Source: CBCYMI01 sp965183855 (GTDB lineage: Bacteria > Pseudomonadota > Alphaproteobacteria > Caulobacterales > Maricaulaceae). From it: a stretch of 42,976 nt of DNA. A model generated the notes under the pieces. The model saw only the letters and a list, made by a program, of their open reading frames with translations. It searched no databases and was not told where the DNA came from. The position numbers were made by a program, and so were the translations under genes. Of this stretch, positions 9,709-17,531 are shown piece by piece; the first letter of the stretch is position 1, and each line of letters opens with the position of its first letter. The stretch lies in assembly GCA_965183855.1 (NCBI GenBank), contig CBCYMI010000017.1, forward strand, positions 1 to 42,976, read 5' to 3'.

Positions 9709-9882
9709 ACGTTCCTCTCTCCCTGATTAAATCAAATACTAATTAATAAAAATCTTTACTAAAAATTTGTCTCTATTATATACGAAAATACTCTATATAC
9801 AATATCAGAAAGCAAGTATATTTTTTTCTAGAAATTATTTATAATGCCTAACACATAATTTTATATTATAAATTTTTTATTA

Positions 9883-11037
9883 TTAATCTTTTACTTTCCA
9901 GCTATCTGCATATGCTTTTAACTCTATTTCACTACAAACATTTGTTGTCTTCAAAGGATCTCTTGTATCAATCATGACCGCATATTCATCTGTTGATTCT
10001 TTGGTTTGTTCAAACATTTTCTTTAATGCCTTAGGATGTGGTCCATGCGTAAATCCAGAAGGATGAAATGTCATCATTCCAGGAGCAATATTATCTCGAC
10101 TGAAAAAATCACCTGCATGATAAAACAAAACCTCTTCATAATCATCATTATTATGAAAAAAAGGTACTTTAAGAGCTTTAGGGTCCGTTTCAAAAGGTCT
10201 TGGCGTAAATGTGCAGACAACAAAACGATCCGACAAAAAAGTGGTATGAGCAGAAGGTGGCAAGTGATAACGATGACTCAAAAGAGGACGAATATCTCGA
10301 ATGTTTAGCCGTACGGGTGCTAATTCACCATGCCATCCAACAGCATCCAAAGGATTATAAGGATAGGTAATTACAGACACTTCCTTATTCTTTTTAACTT
10401 CTATTTTCCAGCTCTGATCATCTTGTTGGCTTATAAACTGATCATTGATTTCAGGAACATCCAAAACAGCAGGATCAAATAATGCATGCCCTCCTAAAAT
10501 TCCCTTATCTGGCAAATAATAATGTGTATTGCTTGCTTCGATCATTAAAAATTCAGAAGGAAGCTTTGTCTCAAAACGCCACATGCTTCCTCTTGGGAGA
10601 TAAAGATAATCCCCTGGCTCATAAGCTAAATGACCATAATCACAAAATAAATCTCCCTTTCCCTGATGAACAAAAATCAAAAGATCTCCATCTCCATTTC
10701 TTGCCAGAGATTCCATTGAAGTCGTTAAGAAAAAATAACGCATCTCACAATGTGCATTATATAAAATAATATTTGACCGCCAGGGAGATGTTTGTAATTG
10801 ATTTGATTTTGATAACCCTTTTTCTGGCAATTTCTTTAAATTAAACGCTCTGGGCTTTAAAGAGCCTTCAAATGAAACCCAGTTCGTTGGTGGATTTTTA
10901 TGATATAAAAATGCTGCAGGACCAAAAAAACCTTCTTTTGAAAATTCACGCTCATATGTGTTTTCAGGTAAATCTGTATGTGCTTGTTTCGATGATTTCC
11001 CTCTCATTCTGGAAATCGGAATCCAGTTTTTAGTCAT
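9883..11037 (-). CDS. hmgA: Homogentisate 1,2-dioxygenase (short-form HgmA family)
   Basis: Predicted Fe(II) cupin dioxygenase opening the ring of homogentisate in tyrosine/phenylalanine breakdown. I choose MTKNWIPISRMRG at 11037 (384 residues) because AAGGAGAG lies just upstream; an ATG 11 codons earlier lacks a site. Iron-ligand regions appear as FHNNDDYEEVLFYHAGDFF (His and Glu ligands) and HPSGFTHGPHPKA (second His). The family's short bacterial members are about this length. No maleylacetoacetate isomerase, fumarylacetoacetase or hydroxyphenylpyruvate dioxygenase gene is adjacent, so the pathway may be encoded elsewhere or be incomplete. An AT-rich palindrome about 115 bases upstream could be an operator. 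The substrate is inferred from family only. Confidence 0.82.
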   Translation of the reverse strand: MTKNWIPISRMRGKSSKQAHTDLPENTYEREFSKEGFFGPAAFLYHKNPPTNWVSFEGSLKPRAFNLKKLPEKGLSKSNQLQTSPWRSNIILYNAHCEMRYFFLTTSMESLARNGDGDLLIFVHQGKGDLFCDYGHLAYEPGDYLYLPRGSMWRFETKLPSEFLMIEASNTHYYLPDKGILGGHALFDPAVLDVPEINDQFISQQDDQSWKIEVKKNKEVSVITYPYNPLDAVGWHGELAPVRLNIRDIRPLLSHRYHLPPSAHTTFLSDRFVVCTFTPRPFETDPKALKVPFFHNNDDYEEVLFYHAGDFFSRDNIAPGMMTFHPSGFTHGPHPKALKKMFEQTKESTDEYAVMIDTRDPLKTTNVCSEIELKAYADSWKVKD

Positions 11038-11070
11038 AACTCTCTCCTTTTCATGGGTTTGATCAATCAA

Positions 11071-11535
11071 ACATTCTTAAAATGATAGACAAATCTATAT
11101 AATTCTTAAGGTTATAATTTATAAACCATATATATTTAAAAATCAAATTAGTTTCATATGAAATTAGTTTATATAGGTTTCAGAATGTAAAAATTAAGAT
11201 TTAACCGATTGACTTTATTGAAATAATTTAAAATAGAGTGTTCATAACATGATTTTAACAAATAGCTAAACAATCAGGGATGGAATAGATATATTCTTAT
11301 ATTTTATTGAAATTTGATTCTTTGTTTTTATTTCTTATCTTTGTTATCTCTGTTTGTTATTTCTATTTGTCTGATGTGTGTTTTTATCAGAAAATATAAT
11401 TAAATCACAATACTCATTTAATATGCATTTACTTTTAATATTTTTCTATTTTAGACATTTTCATAAGACAAAAAACAAACATTTGTAAAATAGCATATCT
11501 TTTTTTTACTATTATTGCTTATTTTCTTAATTAAA
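11071..11535. other. AT-rich spacer upstream of hmgA
   Basis: No convincing gene is seen here. The only notable structure is the perfect palindrome TTTCATATGAAA at 11152-11163, flanked by two direct copies of AAATTAGTTT (11145-11154 and 11161-11170). Confidence 0.5.
11145..11170. promoter_or_regulatory. Palindrome with flanking direct repeats, possible hmgA operator
   Basis: A 12-bp perfect palindrome, TTTCATATGAAA, overlaps two AAATTAGTTT direct repeats spaced 16 bp start to start. It lies about 110 bp upstream of the hmgA start codon in an otherwise featureless spacer. Operator function is inference; the regulator is not identified. Confidence 0.3.
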
Positions 11536-11539
11536 CGCA

Positions 11540-12205
11540 AGAAAAACCTGAAATCAGAATAGTCAAAACCCTAATCTCATTCCTTTTATTTATTATCTTA
11601 ATGAATGGGAGATCCTTATTTCATTTTGCTAGATTATATGAAGCTATTTCTCAAAAAAACAAAGCTTCTTCCTGTCTTTATCATTGATATGAATTCTGGA
11701 CACTCCGCAATCATTAAAGCAAAAGAGAATATTAATTATAATATACGCATGGCTGAATATCTTCCAAAATGGAATCAAAATAATCCAATCATAAAATTAT
11801 GATTTAAGCATCATATCCATTTTGTAACAGTTCAATTATCAGCCTATTTAAAAGAATGCTTTAATCTGAAAATTAAATGGGATTAAACCATAATCATAAG
11901 ACAGTCAAACGGTGCTCATTTGCATTGGAAGCATTTATGCAATAATCTGATTTTATTGGTCAAGCTGTTATACTCTCACTTGCGAGACAATATCACCCCA
12001 AACCAAAACAAACATTTTTAAACCTGATTTTCTGTTTATAGCAGGGTTATATGAACCAAGCTTTTATCAAAGACCTCAACAAACCGCTCATATTTTAGAA
12101 AAATTAGGCTATCATACAGAATTTATAGGGGATGTGGGTGGACATGACAACCTATACTGGGATCTTGCACTCATTGATATGTTTCAGCGCCTATTGAGAA
12201 AATAA
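11540..12205 (+). pseudogene. Degraded alpha/beta-hydrolase esterase (PF00756-like)
   Basis: Pieces of one esterase-like protein lie in order on the plus strand but in different frames. From 11585 one frame reads LFIILMNGRSLFHFARLYEA, like the DGQxLFxxA region of putative esterases. A second frame continues LLPVFIIDMNSG and RMAEYLPKWN, like the PPVxIVGxxSG and RxxEYLP segments. Then HHIHFVTVQLSAYLKECF follows, then FALEAFMQ-stop-SDFIGQAVILSLARQY, and finally LYEPSFYQRPQQTAHILEK to a C-terminal GGHDNLYWDLALIDMFQRLL ending at 12205. At least two frameshifts and two in-frame stops break it. The nucleophile elbow is not recognisable. Family assignment is by remembered pattern, so the exact substrate class is unknown. 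Confidence 0.62.
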
Positions 12206-12494
12206 AACACCCAATTTTTATAAATCAATATCTCATAACCCTTTTTAAATTGGATTTAATACCAGGTTTTTTATAAAATATAGTAGTATTACGATGCTTT
12301 TATTTCTTTCAAACATGCCTTCTTAAGCTGAATTAAACTTGCCAACCTTTAATTTTATTCCTTAAATTAACCTGGTGATTTGGTCTTAAAAATGAAATAA
12401 TTAAAAATAGTAGATTATTTTTAAAAACAGAATATATAGCATTTAACATAAAACATTAAGATTATGTTTTAGATAATAAATTATCCGACAATTC
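12206..12494. other. Spacer between two pseudogenes
   Basis: AT-rich, with no gene recognised. It contains TTAATACCAGGTTT near 12257, a 14-base string that occurs again near 40208; this may be chance or an old dispersed repeat. Confidence 0.4.
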
Positions 12495-12916
12495 ATGATA
12501 GTTGAATTATTCATAAATAGCGTTATCATCATTCTAACAACCCTTATTCATACAGGCATGCTTTCATATGCAAGGCATTTTTATATGAATACACTCTATA
12601 GTTTTGCAACGCGCCATTTTCATCAATTATCTGTTGCAGTTATTATGACCGTCATTATTTTATGGATTATTCTTGCACATACCATGAAAGTATGGATATG
12701 GGCACTTACAATTTATTTAATAGCACCCTTCCAGATCTTTATGAAAGCGTTTATTTCTCAATTGTAACAATGACAACATTAGGATATGGAGATATTACCC
12801 TCAATAAGGAATGGCGTATCTTAGGCGAATTAATGGCTCCAAATGGTTTGTTACTTTATGGGTAGAGTACTGCATTTCTAGTTTCTATACTGAAAAGTCT
12901 GTTCAGAAAAGAATAA
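12495..12916 (+). pseudogene. Two-transmembrane potassium channel, frameshifted and nonsense-mutated
   Basis: The first frame (12495-12767) encodes two hydrophobic helices around LFINSVIIILTTLIHTGML and LSVAVIMTVIILWIILAHTM. After a frame change near 12710, the next frame encodes LYESVYFSIVTMTTLGYGDI, which contains the potassium-channel selectivity filter TxGYGD, followed by ITLNKEWRILGELMAPNGLL. That frame hits TAG at 12863-12865 exactly where homologues have Trp (GWSTAF). Beyond the stop the same frame continues STAFLVSILKSLFRKE to TAA at 12914-12916. An intact ancestor would be an ion-channel-domain inner-membrane protein of about 140 residues. Two independent lesions argue for a pseudogene rather than programmed frameshifting. 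It converges with the gene at 12921. Confidence 0.8.
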
Positions 12917-12920
12917 ATAA

Positions 12921-13373
12921 TCATGTTGACAAAAGTCTTGTTTTTAATTGTTCAAATTCTGACTTAATATTAAATCCAGCACGCATGGCAATTTTAATCA
13001 ATTCTTGATCTAAATAGCGTGTTTTTATAATCAGTGCGTGTGTTAAAGCCCAAACATAAACCGTTCTCATGCCAGATTTACAAAATAAATGTAAAGGATA
13101 AGAAGTTTGATCCATAATCTGATAAAATTCGTTAAGATCTGACCAACCAAGCGTCTGAAGACGAATATAAAGAGGATACCATTTAATATGATGAAATTGC
13201 GCCTGTTTTCCTAAATCCAACGATAAAGGCTGCCCTATTTCTTCTTGGTCAGGACGCATATTAACAATTGCCTTTATCCCCTTTTCAGAAAGGAGCTCAA
13301 AATCCTTGGAATAAATCTGCCCTGAGACTGTAATATTAGGTTCAAGTTCCATAATTGCTAAGTTAACAGACAT
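12921..13373 (-). CDS. DUF442/TIGR01244 family phosphatase-like protein
   Basis: A 150-residue protein of the beta-lactamase-hydrolase-like/TIGR01244 family, which has a dual-specificity-phosphatase fold. Visible features are ISVSGQ-like ITVSGQIYSKDF near the N-terminus, GIKAIVNMRPDQEE (about 32-45), and the active-site loop CKSGMRT with Cys98 and Arg103 followed by YVWAL, matching the family's CxxGxR loop. The residue before the cysteine is Phe rather than the more usual Tyr or His. The substrate is unknown; relatives are linked to sulfide or persulfide handling or regulatory dephosphorylation. It is transcribed toward the broken channel gene and divergently from ppk2. An aaaaGGAG site precedes the ATG. 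Confidence 0.75.
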   Translation of the reverse strand: MSVNLAIMELEPNITVSGQIYSKDFELLSEKGIKAIVNMRPDQEEIGQPLSLDLGKQAQFHHIKWYPLYIRLQTLGWSDLNEFYQIMDQTSYPLHLFCKSGMRTVYVWALTHALIIKTRYLDQELIKIAMRAGFNIKSEFEQLKTRLLST

Positions 13374-13546
13374 AAAATCTCCTTTTTATGCAAAAACAAT
13401 TTAAATTGATCCCTGTCTGGAATCATGTAATAATATAATTAGCAGTCACGAACCTAATTCTTGCCTTCTAAATTAGAGAGCCTGTATTGGTATGTGACAT
13501 CATCTATTTTTAGTAATTTTAGATATATTAGATATAGAAGCAGGTT

Positions 13547-14323
13547 ATGTCAAAAGAATTAAACCAATATGAAACATATAAAAAAGATCTCCACAATCTT
13601 CGCATTGAATTAAGCAAACTTTCTTATCACATTATCAAGAAAAAAATGAGAGTCTGTGTTTTGCTGGAAGGTAGAGATGTGGCTGGAAAAGATGGTACAA
13701 TTAAAAGAATGTTAAAATATTTACCCTCAAGGCAAACCAGAATGATTGCACTGGATAAACCTTCAGAACGCGAAACAAAAAGCTGGTATTTCCAACGCTA
13801 TATTCCCTATCTTCCTGTTAAGGGAGAACTCGTTTTTTTTAATAGATCCTGGTATAATCGTTCAATTGTTGAACCTGTTATGTCCTTTTGTACACAAAAA
13901 GAATATACACATTTTATACAACAAATAACACAATTTGAACAACTCTTAATCCAAGAAGGCTTTATTTTAATTAAATATTGGCTTGAAATAGATAAGGAAA
14001 CACAAAAAAAACGACTTGAAGAACGAAAAACAAATATTTTAAAACAATGGAAACTATCTAAAATAGATATGCAGGCACAATCCCTATGGAAATCATATAC
14101 ATATTATAGAGATCAAATGTTTGCACATACAAATCATCCAAACGCAAACTGGATCGTTGTTAATTTTAATGAAAAGAAACCTGCTCGTATTGCATTAATA
14201 CGACATTTTCTAAATTGCTTTTCCTATGAGGATCAACAAACAGATCTTATTCAACAAGACGACCCTTTACTCGTCTATCCATATTCAGAAGAATTATACG
14301 AGCAAAAACGCTTATATTCATGA
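13547..14323 (+). CDS. ppk2: Polyphosphate kinase 2 family protein
   Basis: A 258-residue PPK2 kinase transferring phosphate between polyphosphate and nucleotides (class I members phosphorylate NDPs). Visible motifs are Walker A EGRDVAGKDGTIKRM (about 41-55), QRYIPYLPVKGELVFF, Walker B NRSWYNRSIVEPVM (about 99-112), KYWLEI, and the lid RLEERKTNILKQWKLSKID. The Walker B Asp of the usual DRSWYNR is Asn99 here, and the lid lacks the common DPxKxWKLSP proline residues. These are notable departures that may reduce or shift activity. The length is slightly shorter than many family members. It stands alone on the plus strand, about 170 bases from the divergent DUF442 gene. Polyphosphate turnover could connect it with the Ppx/GppA gene at 8659. 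Confidence 0.88.
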   Translation: MSKELNQYETYKKDLHNLRIELSKLSYHIIKKKMRVCVLLEGRDVAGKDGTIKRMLKYLPSRQTRMIALDKPSERETKSWYFQRYIPYLPVKGELVFFNRSWYNRSIVEPVMSFCTQKEYTHFIQQITQFEQLLIQEGFILIKYWLEIDKETQKKRLEERKTNILKQWKLSKIDMQAQSLWKSYTYYRDQMFAHTNHPNANWIVVNFNEKKPARIALIRHFLNCFSYEDQQTDLIQQDDPLLVYPYSEELYEQKRLYS

Positions 14324-14468
14324 GTTAAAACTTCAGAATTTAAAAATATTCTTGTTTTATAGATAGAAAAAGCAAATTATTTTAATTGAGTATAGTAATT
14401 GACAATGATATGCAAAAGCATTACCTTTCTAAAAAATGTAATAAAACTCATGGAAATAAAACTCTGTC

Positions 14469-14648
14469 ATGATTGTTTGTATTTGTAATTGCCTAAATGA
14501 AAAATGCATCAAACAAGCTATTAAACAAGGCGCTCAATGTCCAAGAGACATTTATCGTCATTGTGGTGTTGAAATAGATTGTGGACAATGCATGTCAGAA
14601 ATAGCAACCCTTTTAGCAGAAATCAAAGAAACTGAGATTGTCGAGTAA
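14469..14648 (+). CDS. bfd: Bacterioferritin-associated ferredoxin
   Basis: A small 59-residue protein beginning MIVCICNCLNEKCIKQAI. The four [2Fe-2S] ligands fall exactly as in E. coli Bfd: Cys4, Cys6, Cys38 and Cys41 (CIC near the start and DCGQC later). Bfd docks on bacterioferritin and donates electrons to release stored iron. It lies 151 bases upstream of bfr on the same strand, supporting a functional pair. Extra cysteines (Cys8, Cys13, Cys24, Cys32) are present. No strong Shine-Dalgarno is visible. A TTGACA-like hexamer near 14399 might be a -35 element. Confidence 0.9.
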   Translation: MIVCICNCLNEKCIKQAIKQGAQCPRDIYRHCGVEIDCGQCMSEIATLLAEIKETEIVE

Positions 14649-14799
14649 AATCTCTTCTTTTTTTTATGAAAATCACCTATAGTATAAATAATATGGATTT
14701 AATTACTTTTTTCTGTATGATAAGATCATCAAATTCATAAGAAGTATGTTTATAAAATAAGGCGATCAAATAAAATATATTTAAGGAGATTTTGTTCCA

Positions 14800-15279
14800 A
14801 TGAAAGGCGATAAAAAAATTATTGAGTATCTCAATACCATATTGAAAAATGAACTAACGGCGATTAACCAGTATTTTCTACATTCTCGGATTCTAGAAGA
14901 TTGGGGGATTAACAAGCTTTCTAAAATTCTACATGAAGAATCTGTTGATGAAATGAGACATGCTGATGTCTTGATTAAACGTATTCTATTTCTGGAAGGA
15001 CTGCCCAATCTGCAATCTCTAAATAAATTAAATATTGGGGAAGACATAGAAGAAATTATTGCATGCGATCTTAAACTTGAAGAAAAAGGTCTTGATGATT
15101 TAAGAAATGCGATTAAAGAGTGTGAAACCAAAAATGATTATGTCACAAGAGATATCTTTAACAAGATTTTAATTGATGAAGAAGGACATGTTGATTGGCT
15201 AGAAACGCAACAAACCCTCATTAAAAAACTCGGTGTTGAGCGCTATCTTTTACTACAATCTGAATCTGCTTCAGAATAA
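14800..15279 (+). CDS. bfr: Bacterioferritin
   Basis: Haem-containing 24-mer ferritin that oxidises and stores iron in the cytosol. At 159 residues it is standard length. All di-iron ferroxidase ligands align by position with E. coli Bfr: Glu18, Glu51, His54, Glu94, Glu127 and His130. The haem-binding Met52 is present in DEMRHADVLIKRILFLEGLP. An AAGGAG site lies about 10 bases before the ATG. Together with bfd upstream it forms an iron storage and mobilisation module. A short hairpin with a T-run follows at 15310-15330. Confidence 0.97.
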   Translation: MKGDKKIIEYLNTILKNELTAINQYFLHSRILEDWGINKLSKILHEESVDEMRHADVLIKRILFLEGLPNLQSLNKLNIGEDIEEIIACDLKLEEKGLDDLRNAIKECETKNDYVTRDIFNKILIDEEGHVDWLETQQTLIKKLGVERYLLLQSESASE

Positions 15280-15309
15280 ATAAAAAGACGGACTAACGCT
15301 AAAAAGCTT

Positions 15310-15330
15310 AAGTGTTGAGCACTTTTTATT
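15310..15330 (+). terminator. Probable terminator of bfr
   Basis: A short stem AAGTG/CACTT with loop TTGAG is followed by TTTATT, 30 bases after the bfr stop. The stem is short, so confidence is moderate. Confidence 0.4.
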
Positions 15331-15559
15331 ATAATCTGAAATCGGCCTTGGAATCAATAAGAAATCTGATTAACACTAAAAACACTGAATAAAGTGATCA
15401 AAGCTAAGCTTATAAAGTTTTTTCTAAAAATAAAGCGATTAGATTTAGCTAATTAAAAAAATAAATTAACCTAAAAAATCTAGTTTTGATCTACCAAAGA
15501 AAAATCTTTCTAATAAATGCGGAGCTGTTCCAGATAACCAGGATTTATTATCTGAAATG

Positions 15560-16310
15560 GAATGAGAAAGAAGTGATTTTAAGCAAAGCGAAGCAAAAAA
15601 GCTGATAGAATAGTTTGTTGAACCAGAAATAGCACGTTATGCTGCGGTCTAGTTGCTTTACTGGATGGATCCGTGGCTCGTTTGTTGGGCTAGAATAATA
15701 GCACGTTATGCTGCGGTCTATTTGCTTTACTGGATGGATCCGTGGCTCGTTTGTTGGGCTAGAATAATAGCACGCTATGCGGTCGAGTGGACTGGTGTAC
15801 ATTGCAAGAGATCAGTCTATTGCTTGCAAGGATTTTACGAAAGGATGTCCTTTCAAATAAAGCCAGAATCTCATAAAGATTTTGGTGATGAAATTGGAGT
15901 TAAAGAGAGGTATTTAACAGTGTTCGTAAAGCCTGGCGTGAAAGAGAAACAAAAGAAAAAGGTTGTTTTTGGTTTGCTAAAGCGCAAGTACAGAGTGTAT
16001 ACGAAGAATATCTATGAGAGATAACACCCAATAAGACATTCATGCCCATTATTGAACACAAAGAGATCTCAGATCGCATTATTTATACGGATTGCCTGGC
16101 TATCATGAGTTAAATGTGAGCAGTTTTAGGATTGCCTATATTTATTATTTTCAGGAAAACTTAAATTACATCAATGGAATTGAGAAATTCTAGAATCATA
16201 CTAAATACCATATACGTAAATTTAAAGAGGTAGCCAAAGAGATTTAGGGTGTTTTTAAAGGAATATGAGCAGCCATTTAACACCCAAAAACCAAAAACAT
16301 AATTGAAGCA
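15560..16310 (+). pseudogene. ISXO2-like transposase remnant
   Basis: Fragments in transposase order, with frameshifts and stops, are: VILSKAKQ; KKLIE-stop-FVEPEIARYA (N-terminal region); a duplicated insert (see repeat); ARYAVEWTGVHCKRSVY (helix-turn-helix-like part); DEIGVKERYL; KKVVFGLLKRKYRVYTKNI (start of the ISXO2 DDE domain); MPIIEHKEISDRIIYTDCLA; HELNVSSFRI; YINGIEKF-stop-NHTKYHIRKF (usual HINGIENFWNQ with Trp changed to TAG); and FLKEYEQPFNTQKPKT. The apparent 123-residue open frame at 15653-16024 is a surviving part of this pseudogene, not an independent gene. It cannot encode an active transposase. Confidence 0.8.
15631..15785 (+). repeat. 69-bp tandem repeat, two full copies plus a partial third
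   Basis: Unit 1 is 15631-15699 and unit 2 is 15700-15768; they differ at one base (G versus T around 15652/15721). A partial third copy starts at 15769 with AGCACGCTATGC. The unit is exactly 23 codons, so each copy keeps the reading frame (repeated MDPWLVCWARIIARYA). It is richer in G+C than its surroundings and lies inside the transposase remnant. Confidence 0.95.
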
Positions 16311-16360
16311 AATAAACTAATGGGTAATGATATATCAATCCATTAAATAGGACAGTATCC

Positions 16361-17049
16361 ATAAATATTATTGGCTATCATTAAAACTCTAAACCTTTTT
16401 TATGACAGTTTGAAAAAGATAGACTCAAAAAAGCATAATCCTAACTTCCCTCATATAAAAAATAAGCGTTTAACTTAATGAAATAAACCAATCTACAAAT
16501 ATTGTTCTTTTTTAAAAAATATTTAAGAGAACAAGCAATAAGATAACTGTAGACATGATTCTTTGATTCGTTTTTATTTATAAAAAAATAGAAACTTCTA
16601 TTTTGCTTACCCCAAGACTTTTATACTAAAAATTAAGATATATTTAATCAATAATACATTTTATCTTCATAAAATATTCGTGAATAAATATAAACTTTTT
16701 ATGAAATAATTTAGGATTGTCTTAAGAAAAAGGAAAAAATAAGGATTTTATTTTCTTTAAAAAAACTGTTTTGCATCCATTATAAATAGATATAAATTAA
16801 AAAATATATTTTCTAACTTCAAAACAAATTTATTTAAGGCATTCCTATACTCATAGAAATATCCTAACAAGCTTTATTAAAGGCTGATTTATAAAAACAG
16901 AGTATAAAAATCATATCCATTCTTTTAAATCTATTTTCTTTAATTAACCAGCTCATATAAAGTATATATCATATTTTATATGCCTTATTAACTTTAAAAG
17001 TTCTCAAAAAATACCTTAAAAATCAATAGGTTATAAACAATTAAGAAAA
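16361..17049. other. AT-rich spacer without recognisable genes
   Basis: About 690 bases of very AT-rich sequence between the IS remnant and tRNA-Leu. No open frame with a recognisable family or convincing codon use was seen on either strand. Confidence 0.5.
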
Positions 17050-17137
17050 TGGTGCGGGTGGCCGGACTTGAACCAGCATGGGGTTTCCCCCGACAGATTT
17101 TAAGTCTGTTGTGTATACCAAATTCCACCACACCCGC
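17050..17137 (-). tRNA. tRNA-Leu (anticodon UAA)
   Basis: On the minus strand the acceptor stem GCGGGTG pairs with CACCCGC (7 bp), followed by discriminator A and an encoded CCA (17050-17052). The anticodon arm is ACAGA-CTTAAAA-TCTGT, giving anticodon TAA. A long variable arm (GTCGGGGGAAACCCCATGC region) marks it as class II, as expected for leucine. The T arm contains GGTTCAAGTCC. The upstream side (17138-17165) has TATAAC-like and TAATAT-like hexamers that could act as a -10 element. Confidence 0.96.
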
Positions 17138-17531
17138 ATTATGTTATATTACTTAAAACAAACGATCAAAGAATGACAAATCCATGGTTTCAATACATTT
17201 TCTCTTATTTATCAACACACATTGCCTTCTGATTATATTTGCTTTTATCTCTTTACACTGTTCACTTTTGATTGGTCAACGCAAAAATGAAAAAAGTTGA
17301 AATTTTTATAATATCTCCATTATCGTCAATAAAGATTTAATTTAAAGCAATAAAAATATACAATTTATTTTATCTATTTGTAATGATTTATACATATAAT
17401 TTGTAACGCATGTTATTTACAAATTTATAATTTAGAAGATAAAGGTAAATTTAACATATCAATTTATGTCATCAAATACGATTATTATATAAATTTATTT
17501 GTTTTTTAAAAGTAATTTTTAGGTGTTATTC
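17138..17531. other. Intergenic region between tRNA-Leu and tetR
   Basis: This divergent spacer should hold the tRNA promoter (minus strand) and the tetR promoter (plus strand). The clear structure is an inverted repeat at 17398-17425. No gene was recognised. Confidence 0.5.
17398..17425. promoter_or_regulatory. Inverted repeat, candidate TetR operator
   Basis: Perfect 9-bp arms AATTTGTAA (17398-17406) and TTACAAATT (17417-17425) are separated by 10 bp. It lies about 105 bp upstream of the tetR start. TetR-family genes commonly autoregulate from such palindromes in their own promoter region, but binding here is inference. Confidence 0.45.

Larger units (their letters stand above)
15521..16360 (+). 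mobile_element. Decayed IS1595-family (ISXO2-like) insertion sequence
   Basis: The segment holds a broken transposase flanked by imperfect terminal inverted repeats. The left end starts GGAGCTGTTCCAGATAACC at 15521. The right end, read inward on the minus strand, starts GGATACTGTCC at 16360. Just outside are ATAAATGC (15513-15520) and ATAAATAT (16361-16368), which match at 6 of 8 positions, as expected for an eroded 8-bp target duplication typical of the IS1595 family. The total length of about 840 bp fits the group. Boundaries are my reading and should be treated as approximate. Confidence 0.62.

Noticed and set aside
12495..12916. Programmed frameshifting in the channel gene
   Set aside because: No slippery heptamer at the junction, and a second independent nonsense change follows, so decay is simpler.
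15631..15785. CRISPR-like array
   Set aside because: The 69-bp units are directly adjacent with no unique spacers, and no cas gene is near; it is a plain tandem duplication in a transposase remnant.
15548..15802. Minus-strand 84-codon frame with repeated PTNEPRIHPVKQ
   Set aside because: It is the reverse strand of the 69-bp repeat. The other strand matches the transposase order, and there is no ribosome site.
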